This document shows, piece after piece, positions 9,929 through 19,400 of a DNA stretch of 64,000 nucleotides. The notes below the pieces were generated by a model. It was given only the letters and a program-made list of their open reading frames with translations, was not told the DNA's origin and ran no database searches. How positions within the stretch are numbered: position 1 is the first letter of the stretch; each line of letters starts with the position of its first letter. The position numbers and the translations under genes are program-made. The DNA is from Leptospira bouyouniensis (GTDB taxonomy: Bacteria; Spirochaetota; Leptospiria; Leptospirales; Leptospiraceae), in contig NZ_RQFT01000012.1 in the NCBI RefSeq assembly GCF_004769525.1, positions 62,001-126,000 of the forward strand, given 5' to 3'.

Positions 9929-10014
9929 AAAGAGAAATCCCTACTAAAACTGTCTCATTTTGATTTGTGAATGAAACATATGTTTTGTACAATCAGGAAA
10001 AAACTTTTGGTGTT

Positions 10015-10665
10015 CTAAGGTTCGTCGTTTTCCTCATCAATACTTTTACCATAATTGGGAACGTTTTTCGCACCGGCATCCAACCATTTATTTGAAATAA
10101 CTGACCTTCTTTCTGCCGGAAACAAGGTGAGCAAATAGGTAGTGATCGTTTGTCTACCGTCTTCTTCTGCATCTCGGTCCATTTGTTCAAACACTTCGAT
10201 GATATCATAATCAGGCCAGTTGATTAGCATATCCCTTGCCGATTCGGGTGGCATATTCGCAACTTTGTTTGCGAGCACTTTTACCTTCTCTGCTCGGGCA
10301 TTGTCTTTTTTGACTTTCTCTGCCATTTCTTTTTCTTTTCTTTGGATCCCTTCTTTCAGCTCTTCCAATCTCTCTTTGTCTGCATTGAGCGAAGAAGATT
10401 TTTCTTCAAGTTCACGTTTCATTTGCTCCAATTCTTCTCGGTCAGCAATGAGACGTTCTTTGGCTTTTTCCATTTCTAGTTTTTCCAACTCAGTAGGAGA
10501 AAGTAAGTCTTGGTTGACAAGACCAGCTTGTTTTTTCAAGAAAGGTAAATAGTCTTCTGCATTGATGACTTGAAAGTAGTCAAAAACAAAAAATCCAATC
10601 GCTACTAGGAAAAAAATCAATACAATCAAAAAGAAGGATCTTGTGTTATCTGTTACACTTGCCAT
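10015..10665 (-). CDS. flbB: Flagellar collar protein FlbB
   Basis: A 216-residue protein with one N-terminal membrane segment (about 10-30), a long Glu/Lys coiled coil (about 55-130) and a C-terminal helical region with MPPESARDMLINWPDYDIIEVFEQMD, similar to MgtE-N/FliG-like helices. This architecture and its pairing with a FliJ-like gene match FlbB, described in Borrelia as a base of the spirochaete periplasmic flagellar collar. The start codon shares one base with the stop codon of the fliJ gene upstream (TAATG). It converges with gmk across 86 bases that contain no clear terminator. Confidence 0.8.
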   Translation of the reverse strand: MASVTDNTRSFFLIVLIFFLVAIGFFVFDYFQVINAEDYLPFLKKQAGLVNQDLLSPTELEKLEMEKAKERLIADREELEQMKRELEEKSSSLNADKERLEELKEGIQRKEKEMAEKVKKDNARAEKVKVLANKVANMPPESARDMLINWPDYDIIEVFEQMDRDAEEDGRQTITTYLLTLFPAERRSVISNKWLDAGAKNVPNYGKSIDEENDEP

Positions 10666-11264
10666 TATGATTTGCCTTGTCCTAAATAATATTTTTCATA
10701 AAAATCGCGTAGAGTTTTAAAGTCAGATGCGAGTTCATCACCACCATCTTCTCTGTTTAAAATTTTGAAAGTCCTTGGGATTTTTTTTGATTGTTTCGGC
10801 CCATAACTCTCTAGATTTTCATATAATGTTTGTTTGCTTAAGTGAAAATTAAATTCTTCCACTTCGCGACGTTCCATACGATTTCTCTTTTTTTTCCATT
10901 CGAGGAAACGTTTGTCTTTCAAAACTTCGATGACTTTTTTATTCATCCTGGCTACCATTACATCTTTGCGAACTAAATTCACTTCATGTGTTTGGCTTTG
11001 GATTCGTTGGTCTAATTCTTCATTACGGCGAGTGAGACCTTTGATGTATTGTTCGATGGAAAGATAATCAGACAAACTGGTTCCCACTTTCGCCGAGGAA
11101 AGTATGGCTTCGTACGAAGATTGAATTTCTTTTTGATTGTTTTCTTTTTCAGAAATCAGTGAATTGAGTTTGGAAACAACAAGGGATAAACGGCGGATCT
11201 CTTCTTCTTCTTTTAAGCCCCGCAGCTTTAAAACCGTTTCCAAACTAAACCGAAATCGTTTCAC
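10665..11264 (-). CDS. fliJ: FliJ-family flagellar export chaperone
   Basis: A 199-residue, almost wholly helical, highly charged protein. It begins MKRFRFSLETVLKLRGLKEE, the standard FliJ start, and continues as coiled coil. FliJ binds the export ATPase FliI and helps load substrates. The start is GTG at 11264. It forms an operon with flbB. Its usual partner fliI lies 3.2 kb away beyond an oppositely oriented sensor gene. Confidence 0.85.
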   Translation of the reverse strand: MKRFRFSLETVLKLRGLKEEEEIRRLSLVVSKLNSLISEKENNQKEIQSSYEAILSSAKVGTSLSDYLSIEQYIKGLTRRNEELDQRIQSQTHEVNLVRKDVMVARMNKKVIEVLKDKRFLEWKKKRNRMERREVEEFNFHLSKQTLYENLESYGPKQSKKIPRTFKILNREDGGDELASDFKTLRDFYEKYYLGQGKS

Positions 11265-11346
11265 AGCTGTCTATTTCTTCGGTTCTAAATAATTTTTGTA
11301 CTCTTTTTTACTCGTATTTTTAAAAAAATACGTAAAACTTGGAATA

Positions 11347-14300
11347 TTGTCCCATAAATACTTACATTTTATCCTTTTTCTATGGAGCCAGTTTTTAGGC
11401 TCCTTTTCACCTGTCTTTGCCACTTCCCTTGATGAGCTTGTGGAAAAAAGTGGCGGAAATCCCATCCATTTGGAGGGAGACTGGGAGTTTTACCCCAAAG
11501 AATTTTTGTCGGAGTCTGAATCGAGGGAAAAACCCACCGTGTATCTAGCTGTACCTGGAATTTGGAACTCCATTCTTGGAACGGGTGAAGGGTATGGAAC
11601 CTACCGTCTCCTCTTACAACGTCCAAGTTATTTAGAAAAAGACCAAGTGTTTGGAATTAAAATTTTGGACGTGGCAACAGCCTCTCGTGTGTTTTGGAAT
11701 GGAAAACTACTCGGCACCTCGGGAGTTGTTTCCAAAACAAAAACTGGTTCAGACCCATCTTATCAATTCCAACTTTACCCTTTACCATGGAAAGAAGGAA
11801 CAAACGAACTCTTGATTGAAATTTCCAATTTCCAACATTCCAAAGGTGGAATGTGGGAACCACCTTACATTGGTGAGTGGAACAAGTTGTATAAGGAAAG
11901 TGAAGCCGACCTTGCCTCTTCTTTATTTTTAGCTGGATCAGTTTTTATCATTGCCTTATATCATTTTGGGCTATTTTATTTTCGGCGCACTGACAAAGGA
12001 AATTTGTTATTTGGTTTTGCCGCACTTCTTTTATCGTTACGAACATTATTTACTGGGGAACGATTTGTATTCAACGAATTGGCACCAATTCTAAGTTGGA
12101 ATGTCTGTTTACGAATTGAATACTTTACATTTTATGTTTCACCATATCTTTTCTTTGCATTTTTTAGAGAGTTTTACCCAGATTTTTATCCTAAATGGAT
12201 GAACCGATTACTCTTAGTTCCAACACTTGTTTTCATTTCATTTTTAATATTTTTACCAACACAAATCTATACGGAACTCAATGGTTATTACCAAATCGTA
12301 TTTTTGTTCGGTATCCTAATGATTTTACAAGGTGTGTTCCGTGCAGCCTACCACAGAAAAGAAAGTGGATTTTTATTTTTAGTTGGGATTTGTACGGTTG
12401 CGATTGCAGCATGCGTTGATCTATTAAATGCAAATCAAATTTTTTATTCAATAGAAGCTATCCCAATTGGAATCTTTGTTTTTATCCTGGTGCAATCTTT
12501 AACATTATCGAGAAGATTTAGCCTTGCGTTTTCAGAAGTGGAAACCCTATCCAAACGATTGCTTGCACTTGACAAACTCAAAGACGAATTTTTGGCCAAT
12601 ACTTCTCATGAATTAAAAACACCACTCAATGGAATCATCGGAATCGCTGAATCAATGTTTGATGGGATTGGTGGAAAGCTTAACCAAGAACAAAGGCAAA
12701 ACCTCGGAATGATTGTGAGTTCTGGGAAACGTTTGTCTTCCCTTGTTGACGATATTTTGGATTTTTCCAAAATGAAAAACAGGGATTTAGACTTAGATCT
12801 TAAGGCAATTGACCTTCACCAAATCTCTGATTTTGTCCTTGTCATCTCAAGACCTTTGTATGTAACAAAAAATCTCACGGTGAGAAATAATGTTCCCATT
12901 GATTTCCCACCCATTTTAGGGGATGAAGCAAGGCTCCAACAAATCCTTTTTAATGTAATAGGGAATGCGATTAAGTTTACCGAGAAGGGACGTATTGAAG
13001 TCTCAAGTGAGATCGTGGATAAAATGGCGGTCATCTCTGTCAGCGATACTGGGATTGGAATTCCAAAAGACAAATTTGGTGATATCTTCCGATCGTTTGA
13101 ACAAGTGGATGCATCCACCACACGCAAGTTTGGTGGGACAGGCCTTGGGCTTGCCATTTCTAAACGTTTGGTAGAACTTCATGGCGGTAGTATATGGGTG
13201 GAATCTACACCTGGAGAAGGTTCTAAGTTTTCTTTCTCGTTGCCTCTTGCAAGAGAAGGGGAGATCCCCATGGAAAAACCGCAGATGAAAAAAAGCGAAA
13301 TGTGGTTTGGGGGAGATAATTTTGAGTTTGAACCGATTGAAGATACCGAGGAAGAATTTGAAGGTGAAAAATTAAAAGTCATCGTTGTTGATGATGAACC
13401 TATCAATCGTCAAGTATTAAAAAATCACTTAACATTGATTGGCTGTGAAGTAAGAGAAGCAGCAAATGGAGTGGATGCTATCCGGCTTGTAAGAGACGAA
13501 GGTCCATTTGAATTGATGTTACTTGATATCATGATGCCTGGTATGAGTGGTTATGATGTTTGTACTGTATTACGTGAGTCTTATTCTTTATACCAACTTC
13601 CAATTTTGTTTTTGACTGCCAAAAATCAAATCGCAGACATCATTGCAGCATTGGAAGCAGGTGGAAATGATTATTTGGCTAAACCATTCGACAAACGTGA
13701 GTTAGTCTCTCGTGCTAAAAACCTCATTACCTTAAAAAAGGCAGTTGAAGAACAAAACAAATTTATAGCCATACAAAACGAATTGGGGTTAGCAAGAAAA
13801 CTCCAATATTCCATTCTCCCGGAAGAAGCCCCAAATGTTGTTGGGATCAAAACTGAGTTTTATTATGAACCGATGGATAGTATAGGGGGTGATTTTTTTG
13901 ATTTTCATGCGATCTCGGACACGGAGTTAGGTGTTCTCATTGCCGACGTATCAGGTCACGGAATCCCTGCTGCCCTTGTGTCTGCCATGTTAAAGATTGC
14001 TTTTTCCACACAAGTAAGACTTGCAAAAGAACCATCTCAACTCTTAAACCAAATCAATTCTACATTACTTGGGAAAATGAAAGGCGCTTTTGTTACAGCA
14101 TCCTATGTTTATATCAATTTAGAAACCAAAGAAATGATACATGCTCGTTGTGGCCATCCACCTCTCATTGTAAACCGTAAAGGTGAGTCCAAAGCGAAAC
14201 TCAGTATCCCCCAAGGAAAATTGATTGGTTGGATCCCTGAACTTGATATCCAAGAAGATCGGATACCCATCCAATCGGGCGACAGAATTGTGTTATACAC

Positions 14301-14493
14301 TGATGGGATCACAGAAGCGACCAACTCAAATAAAGAAATGATCGGACAGGAAAATTGGGAAATGATGTTACACCGATATAGTGGGTATCCAGTTTCCGAA
14401 TCCAAACGATTGTTACTCGAAAAGATCAAAGAATTTACCGGGAATAGAACACCTGATGATGATGTTACATTAGTGATCTTAGAGATTGAGTAA
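11347..14493 (+). CDS. 7TMR-DISM sensor histidine kinase - receiver - PP2C (SpoIIE/RsbU-type) phosphatase
   Basis: A multi-domain signalling protein of about 1050 residues. In order: signal peptide, extracellular 7TMR-DISMED2-like sensory domain (WDWEFYP-type DGEW start), seven membrane spans (nucleotides ~11,925-12,510), HisKA with SHELKTPLNG (His codon 12607), HATPase with NAIKFTEKG, DTGIGIP and GGTGLGLAI, a receiver with phospho-acceptor Asp (codon 13525) and a PP2C domain with GGDFFDF, DVSGHGIPAAL and LYTDGITEA. All catalytic motifs look intact. The frame opens at TTG 11296; I prefer TTG 11347 because it yields a clean signal peptide (MSHKYLHFILFLW...), but neither has a strong ribosome site. 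Such PP2C outputs usually act on anti-sigma antagonists. None is encoded nearby. Confidence 0.88.
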   Translation: MSHKYLHFILFLWSQFLGSFSPVFATSLDELVEKSGGNPIHLEGDWEFYPKEFLSESESREKPTVYLAVPGIWNSILGTGEGYGTYRLLLQRPSYLEKDQVFGIKILDVATASRVFWNGKLLGTSGVVSKTKTGSDPSYQFQLYPLPWKEGTNELLIEISNFQHSKGGMWEPPYIGEWNKLYKESEADLASSLFLAGSVFIIALYHFGLFYFRRTDKGNLLFGFAALLLSLRTLFTGERFVFNELAPILSWNVCLRIEYFTFYVSPYLFFAFFREFYPDFYPKWMNRLLLVPTLVFISFLIFLPTQIYTELNGYYQIVFLFGILMILQGVFRAAYHRKESGFLFLVGICTVAIAACVDLLNANQIFYSIEAIPIGIFVFILVQSLTLSRRFSLAFSEVETLSKRLLALDKLKDEFLANTSHELKTPLNGIIGIAESMFDGIGGKLNQEQRQNLGMIVSSGKRLSSLVDDILDFSKMKNRDLDLDLKAIDLHQISDFVLVISRPLYVTKNLTVRNNVPIDFPPILGDEARLQQILFNVIGNAIKFTEKGRIEVSSEIVDKMAVISVSDTGIGIPKDKFGDIFRSFEQVDASTTRKFGGTGLGLAISKRLVELHGGSIWVESTPGEGSKFSFSLPLAREGEIPMEKPQMKKSEMWFGGDNFEFEPIEDTEEEFEGEKLKVIVVDDEPINRQVLKNHLTLIGCEVREAANGVDAIRLVRDEGPFELMLLDIMMPGMSGYDVCTVLRESYSLYQLPILFLTAKNQIADIIAALEAGGNDYLAKPFDKRELVSRAKNLITLKKAVEEQNKFIAIQNELGLARKLQYSILPEEAPNVVGIKTEFYYEPMDSIGGDFFDFHAISDTELGVLIADVSGHGIPAALVSAMLKIAFSTQVRLAKEPSQLLNQINSTLLGKMKGAFVTASYVYINLETKEMIHARCGHPPLIVNRKGESKAKLSIPQGKLIGWIPELDIQEDRIPIQSGDRIVLYTDGITEATNSNKEMIGQENWEMMLHRYSGYPVSESKRLLLEKIKEFTGNRTPDDDVTLVILEIE

Positions 14494-14509
14494 ACAATTT
14501 CAAAAAAAT

Positions 14510-15874
14510 TTAAAATTCATCGTCCATTCGAGATGATGTTTGTAAAATGAGTTCTAATCGTTTGATGGCTTCGTTATAAGAAGATTTTTCCTCAATCCTT
14601 TGTCGTAAATAATCATCGATTTGAGATTTTTTATCAATCGCCATATCTATTTTTTCATCAGCACCTCTTACATAGGCATTGAGTAAAATGATGTCTTCTG
14701 AATTTTTGTATTTGGAAATGAGCTCTCGTGCGATGGAGGCACGCATATAGTGGTCTTCATTTACAATTTTTTGCATTAACCTGGATAGTGAAGAAGGCAC
14801 ATCGATGGCAGGGTAATGGCTTTGTTCTGCAAGTTTTCTTGTGAGTACAATGTGACCATCGATAAATCCACGTACTTTGTCTGCGACGATATCATCCATA
14901 TCGTCTTCGGCATCGGTTAATACTGTATAAAATCCTGTGATAGAGCCACCGTTATGTGATGTACCTGCGCGTTCCACAAGTTTTGCCATCTTAGTAAAAA
15001 CACTAGATGCATACCCTTTTGTGACAACAGGTTCTCCAATGGATAATTCACGTAGCGCTTCCGCATACCGCGTGAGTGAATCCATGTACAAATTGACAGA
15101 CATTCCTTTTTCTCGAAAGTATTCTGCTGCCGAACAAGCCAAGTTTGCACAACTCACTTGTTCCATCTTAGAAGAATCAGACGTAGCTACAAAAACAACA
15201 GACCGTGCTAATGCTTCCTTCCCAAGTTCGACATGTAGAAACTCATTTACCTCGCGTCCCCTTTCACCTATGAGTGCTACTACGTTCACATCTGCATTTG
15301 TATAACGGGCGATCATCCCGAGTAAACTGGATTTACCAACACCTGATCCAGAAAAAATTCCGATCCTTTGCCCACGACCAACAGTTAACATCCCATCAAT
15401 GGCACGAACACCTGTCTCTAAAATATCAGTGATTGGAGGACGATCGAGTGGATTTAAAAATCTCGGTTCAGATGCTTTTTCCTCTTTTGTAATGAGGATC
15501 CCTTTGTTATCAATCGGTTTTCCAAGACCATTTAACACACGACCTAGGAGTTCTGGTCCAACATTGAGAGTGATTTGTCTTCCAGAAGAGAAAACAAAAG
15601 CATGAGGAAAAATTTCTTGAGTATCACCTAATGGCATTAAGGTGTAAAGGTGATCTTTAAAACCAACGAGTACACAGGCAAGATACCCTTTGTCAGATCC
15701 ACGTTCAACTTCCAAAATTTCACCCACTTTGGAATCAGGAGGGCCTTGTGAATAAATAACATTCCCCACAACAGAAACAACGACCCCACTCTTGCGAATG
15801 GGTTCGATTTTTTCGACGACATTTAAGTATTTAGAAATGGCATCGATATGCTCTGTGAATTTTTTCTCGATCAT
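14510..15874 (-). CDS. fliI: Flagellar export ATPase FliI
   Basis: A 454-residue F1-beta-like ATPase that energises flagellar type III export at the base of the motor. The Walker A is GSGVGKSSLLGM near residue 163, GERGREVNEFL follows, and the Walker B region is MDSLTRYAEALRE. C-terminal helices contact FliJ. It is on the minus strand, tail to tail with the sensor kinase gene (16 bases apart). No fliH or fliG is adjacent, so it appears to stand alone here. Confidence 0.94.
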   Translation of the reverse strand: MIEKKFTEHIDAISKYLNVVEKIEPIRKSGVVVSVVGNVIYSQGPPDSKVGEILEVERGSDKGYLACVLVGFKDHLYTLMPLGDTQEIFPHAFVFSSGRQITLNVGPELLGRVLNGLGKPIDNKGILITKEEKASEPRFLNPLDRPPITDILETGVRAIDGMLTVGRGQRIGIFSGSGVGKSSLLGMIARYTNADVNVVALIGERGREVNEFLHVELGKEALARSVVFVATSDSSKMEQVSCANLACSAAEYFREKGMSVNLYMDSLTRYAEALRELSIGEPVVTKGYASSVFTKMAKLVERAGTSHNGGSITGFYTVLTDAEDDMDDIVADKVRGFIDGHIVLTRKLAEQSHYPAIDVPSSLSRLMQKIVNEDHYMRASIARELISKYKNSEDIILLNAYVRGADEKIDMAIDKKSQIDDYLRQRIEEKSSYNEAIKRLELILQTSSRMDDEF

Positions 15875-15951
15875 GGGGGCTTTTCACTCATCCAATCATG
15901 TGACATAATTAAATCAAGCGAATTGAGGCCTTAGAACCCCCATTCCGAGCC

Positions 15952-16782
15952 TTAGCGGCAGAGTTTGATCAGGTCTAGATTGGAAATTTGTTTGGGGGAC
16001 TTGATTTTTTTCCCGAGGACCACATTCCCACCATCACCGATGCTAGCTGATTCATATGCCCACTTTCCGAAGTTTGTGGAGATGGTAAAACAGTCTGGAA
16101 AGGATTTGGTTTCAACGAGTTCGTTCCCATTCCAAACGAGAATCCGATCCGGTGTCCGCACAAAGAGTTTGTTTCCATCTTCGGCCCATCGAATTCCATA
16201 CAATGGCAATGCGGTCCAAAAACTAAGGGGGAAAGACTGCACTTTTTTATCTTTGGTATGTAAGATGGAAAGCTCAAATTCCGTGAATTCATCTTCATTT
16301 GTGGGACTTGCGGTAATGAGTGCGACATCATTTCCATTTGGCGATGGTGCCATTTGGAAAATGATCTTTTTTTCAGGAGTGGCTGGGTAGGAAAATGCTC
16401 CACCTACTTCTGGATAAATCGAAAGTGTTTGGTTGAGAGTGCCATATTCATCATCTTTGCCATATAACACAAATAATGTGTTTGATTTTGTATGATAAAA
16501 AATTCCATCACCTAGTGACCAAGAAGGTAAGTCCCATTCTCGAAGGGTTTTGGCTCCCGTGACACCGTTCTCTATTAGTTTGATTTTACTTTTATAATTT
16601 CGTTTGTCTGTTGTCCCATTGAGAGGGTTCCATGAATCTTTTTCTTCGTAATGGACTGTGAGCACTAAGTTGACATTCGGATTATCACTCGGAGAAATTT
16701 CGTCCGAGAGTTGAGCATCCCGCCAAATCATTTGGGAACATCCAAAAACAAGAAGAAGGAGGAAGGGGAATAGAGTTTTCAT
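15952..16782 (-). CDS. Predicted lipoprotein of unknown function
   Basis: A 276-residue protein with a signal peptide and spirochaetal lipobox (LLVFGCS). The mature part is beta-rich with recurring Trp/Asp patterns (GIRWAEDGNKLFVRTPDRILVW), like a short propeller of WD/PQQ-type blades. Three to four such blades would be too few for a full propeller. It begins 70 bases downstream of the zinc protein's terminator, and ends 77 bases before fliI starts on the same strand. Confidence 0.75.
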   Translation of the reverse strand: MKTLFPFLLLLVFGCSQMIWRDAQLSDEISPSDNPNVNLVLTVHYEEKDSWNPLNGTTDKRNYKSKIKLIENGVTGAKTLREWDLPSWSLGDGIFYHTKSNTLFVLYGKDDEYGTLNQTLSIYPEVGGAFSYPATPEKKIIFQMAPSPNGNDVALITASPTNEDEFTEFELSILHTKDKKVQSFPLSFWTALPLYGIRWAEDGNKLFVRTPDRILVWNGNELVETKSFPDCFTISTNFGKWAYESASIGDGGNVVLGKKIKSPKQISNLDLIKLCR

Positions 16783-16819
16783 AGGAAATGAGAATAGAGT
16801 TTAAGATAGGTCTGTAAAC

Positions 16820-16842
16820 AAAAAAGGGGACCAGACGTCCCC
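16820..16842 (-). terminator. Rho-independent terminator after the zinc-binding small protein gene
   Basis: On the minus strand, GGGGAC and GTCCCC pair perfectly over a 5-base loop and are followed by six T residues. This is the clearest intrinsic terminator in the window. It lies 31 bases past the stop codon of the gene at 16874-17188. Confidence 0.85.
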
Positions 16843-16873
16843 TCTCAGTTAAGAAAAGTGCAATGAAAAGGAT

Positions 16874-17188
16874 TTATTTTCCTTTTTTTGCTTTTGCTTT
16901 TTCTTTATTTTTTTGGTCGATTTCTGCTCTATGAGTGTCGCAAAGTCTGTAAAGAATTCCTGTTACCGGGTTTTTACGAGTTACTTTTGTACCACAAACA
17001 ATGCATAGACCTTGTGCTCTTCTTCTTTTGTAAAGTTGTTGAACTCTCTCCGCTCCAGATGCTTTGTACTTGGAGATTTGGATTCTGAATCCTTTGAAAA
17101 GGTAATTCCCAATCGACTTCTCAGGGTCTTTTTTAAGATCCTCTGCGATTTTATCGATTTGTCCTGGGCCTACTTTTTGTGGTTCCAT
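16874..17188 (-). CDS. Small basic protein with treble-clef-like zinc site
   Basis: A 104-residue, Lys-rich protein. The second half has CIVCG and, 17 residues later, CDTH, a plausible CxxC/CxxH zinc site, followed by a Lys/Ala tail. The N-terminal half (IDKIAEDLKKDPEKSIGNYLF) looks helical. The ribosome site AAAGGAAAAAG precedes ATG. It has its own promoter and terminator. I do not recognise a named family; nucleic-acid binding is inferred from charge and zinc ligands. Confidence 0.75.
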   Translation of the reverse strand: MEPQKVGPGQIDKIAEDLKKDPEKSIGNYLFKGFRIQISKYKASGAERVQQLYKRRRAQGLCIVCGTKVTRKNPVTGILYRLCDTHRAEIDQKNKEKAKAKKGK

Positions 17189-17231
17189 AGCTTTCTTTTT
17201 CCTTTAAATTAAATTTATATTTTTTTTGACG

Positions 17232-17285
17232 AAGGGAAAACCCTTGCCCTAACAAGAGTATCTCTCTTCTTTCTAAAAAATTCAA
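17232..17285 (-). promoter_or_regulatory. Candidate promoter and leader inverted repeat for the zinc-binding small protein
   Basis: On the minus strand, TTGAAT (17285-17280) and GATACT (17262-17257) are separated by exactly 17 bases, a good sigma-70-type arrangement. The likely leader of about 60 bases contains the inverted repeat AAGGGTTTTCCCTT (17245-17232). This is visual matching only. Confidence 0.4.
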
Positions 17286-17361
17286 GATATTTTTTTCATC
17301 GAATAACAATTTTTTGATGTTTTGCGATGTTTTTTTTTCTAAAACATTTGATAGGTGATAA

Positions 17362-18051
17362 TTAGTTTTGAATCAATTTAATTTGAATTGCTTTTGGAAA
17401 ACTAGGACAAGTTTCAACACAAAGACCACAACCTGTACAATTTGATTGTGAAAAAACAGGCAAATTTCCTTTAAATTTAACAGTTTTTTCAATTGGGCAG
17501 GTAACAAAACAAGCATTACAGGTTGTTTCCCCAGTTTTTTGATTTATACAAAAGTCTTTTAATAGTTTCGCCTTACCGAAATTTGGCGTATTATCGGACA
17601 TTTCGTACGGTATTAATGCCTCTTCTGGACAGGCGTTGATACATGGCCAATCTGAACATAGGTGGCATGCTTTTGCATTTGGATCGAAGTGAGGGAATGA
17701 ATTTTGTGAATCTGTTGCTGTAACAGGGAATAAGACGGCATAGGGGCAGGAAAAAATACATTCGTTACATCCTGTACACAAGGAAAAAAAGTCCGAACTT
17801 GCTCCTGGTGGCAGGGAAAGTGTTTGGAACATTCTTGTTTTACGTTTGCGGACAGGAGTCGGTTTTGGATTTTCCTTTTGTTTAGAATGTTTCGAATTGA
17901 GTGTCTGTTTTCCTTTTGGTTGTTTCTTAGGGTTAGGATCTGTTTCCTCTTCCCAAACTTCTTTGATGGCTTCGGAGATTTCGTCTGCTTTGTTAAACGT
18001 AAATTGGAAAACAGATTTAAATCCTTCTCGAAATAAATCCTTACGTTTCAT
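17362..18051 (-). CDS. Polyferredoxin with four [4Fe-4S] cluster motifs
   Basis: A 229-residue protein. After a basic N-terminal third (residues 1-85, no TAT signal or membrane span) come four cluster motifs: CTGCNECIFSCP, CHLCSDWPCINACP, CNACFVTCP with an upstream Cys, and CTGCGLCVETCP. This pattern resembles NapG/NapF/MauM-type electron carriers. No nitrate reductase or other obvious redox partner is nearby. The start codon directly abuts the murA stop codon, so the two are probably co-transcribed. Confidence 0.82.
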   Translation of the reverse strand: MKRKDLFREGFKSVFQFTFNKADEISEAIKEVWEEETDPNPKKQPKGKQTLNSKHSKQKENPKPTPVRKRKTRMFQTLSLPPGASSDFFSLCTGCNECIFSCPYAVLFPVTATDSQNSFPHFDPNAKACHLCSDWPCINACPEEALIPYEMSDNTPNFGKAKLLKDFCINQKTGETTCNACFVTCPIEKTVKFKGNLPVFSQSNCTGCGLCVETCPSFPKAIQIKLIQN

Positions 18052-19374
18052 CTAATTGGGAATTCTTTCGATTTGTGCCCCGAGAGAGCGTAACCTTGTG
18101 TCAATGGATTCAAACCCTCGGTCTATTTGAACGATGTTATGGATTTCACTTTGGCCTTCTGCACAAAGTGCCGCTATGATCATCGCCATCCCAGCGCGAA
18201 TGTCAGGGCTTGCCACACGTTGGCCATATAACCTGTTGGCACCGATCACAATCGCACGATGCGGATCACAAAGTATGATTTGGGCACCCATCGCAATGAT
18301 ATGGTCTACGAAGAATAATCTTGATTCAAAAAGTTTTTCATGGATGAGAACGGTTCCCTTACATTGTGTCGCCGTCACTAAGGCTACAGAAGTCATATCA
18401 GCAGGGAACCCGGGCCAAGGGGCATCGTCAATTTTCGGAGTGGCACCGTGGTAATCAGGGATGATTTCCATTTTTTGATCGGAAGGGACAAGGATTCCCG
18501 TTTCTGTGGGTCGCACTTCAATCCCAAGTCTTGAGTAGACCATTCGGATCATTCGAATGTCTTCTTGGTTCACATCAGTGATATGGATTTCTCCACCAGT
18601 CACAGCTGCCAAACTGATAAAGGATCCCACTTCTAAATAGTCAGAACCAATGCGGTGTTTGAGTACACCTTCTGGTGAAGAGAGAGATGTAACACCTATA
18701 ATGGTCAGTTGGTTTGTTCCGATGCCTTCGATTTTGGCTCCTGCCGCAAGCAAAAAGCGACAAAGACCTTGCACATGAGGTTCGGAGGCTGCATTACGAA
18801 TGATGGTGGTTCCTTCCGCAAAGACTGCTGCCATCACTGCATTTTCTGTGGCAGTCACAGATGTTTCATCAAGTAGAATATCTTTTCCAAAAAGTCGATC
18901 GGCCGTTAGCATGTACCCATCAGGGAAGACTTCGATTTTGGCACCAAGTGCTTCGAGTGCGAGAAGGTGAGTGTCCATCCGACGACGGCCAATTTTGTCA
19001 CCACCAGGTTTTGGCAAAAATACACGTCCTGTCCTTGCAAGGATGGGTCCTGCGAGTGTCACCGCCCCTCGGAGTTGGGAACAAAGTTCATAGGGTAAAT
19101 CCGATTTCACTGGATTTTTTTTCTGAAAGAGATAAGATCCTTTAGTGTCTAGGGAAGTGATTTCCACACCAATATGGCGGAGGACATCCATGAGCTTTAA
19201 GACATCGGCGATTTCAGGAAGGTTTTCAAGAATGACATCCCCTTCCCAAAGAAGCAGTGCTCCAAGGAGTGGAAGGGCTTCGTTTTTATTCCCTTGGGGA
19301 ACAATTGTCCCGTGGAGTGGATTTTTGCCGATAATTTTGAAGTAGGAAGAGCTCACCTTACTTCCATTCGACAC
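18052..19374 (-). CDS. murA: UDP-N-acetylglucosamine 1-carboxyvinyltransferase MurA, active-site Cys replaced by Asp
   Basis: A 440-residue cytosolic enzyme for the first committed step of peptidoglycan synthesis, adding enolpyruvate to UDP-GlcNAc. The N-terminal [20 protein letters not shown] with its substrate-binding Lys and Asn and the [16 protein letters not shown] segment are typical. The flexible loop that normally reads GGC-x-IG reads GGDKIG, with Asp at residue 126 (codon at 18997-18999). The equivalent Cys115 in E. coli is the fosfomycin target; natural Asp variants are known in Borrelia, Chlamydia and Mycobacterium. The start is GTG; a second GTG six codons in is possible. The next gene in the opposite direction starts only 26 bases away. 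Confidence 0.94.
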   Translation of the reverse strand: MSNGSKVSSSYFKIIGKNPLHGTIVPQGNKNEALPLLGALLLWEGDVILENLPEIADVLKLMDVLRHIGVEITSLDTKGSYLFQKKNPVKSDLPYELCSQLRGAVTLAGPILARTGRVFLPKPGGDKIGRRRMDTHLLALEALGAKIEVFPDGYMLTADRLFGKDILLDETSVTATENAVMAAVFAEGTTIIRNAASEPHVQGLCRFLLAAGAKIEGIGTNQLTIIGVTSLSSPEGVLKHRIGSDYLEVGSFISLAAVTGGEIHITDVNQEDIRMIRMVYSRLGIEVRPTETGILVPSDQKMEIIPDYHGATPKIDDAPWPGFPADMTSVALVTATQCKGTVLIHEKLFESRLFFVDHIIAMGAQIILCDPHRAIVIGANRLYGQRVASPDIRAGMAMIIAALCAEGQSEIHNIVQIDRGFESIDTRLRSLGAQIERIPN

Positions 19375-19400
19375 AACGGAGATATGAGGAAAAGTAATTT

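Noticed and set aside
9972..9985. AAACATATGTTT palindrome between gmk and flbB as a terminator
   Set aside because: Low GC, no loop and no T tract; too weak to stop transcription.
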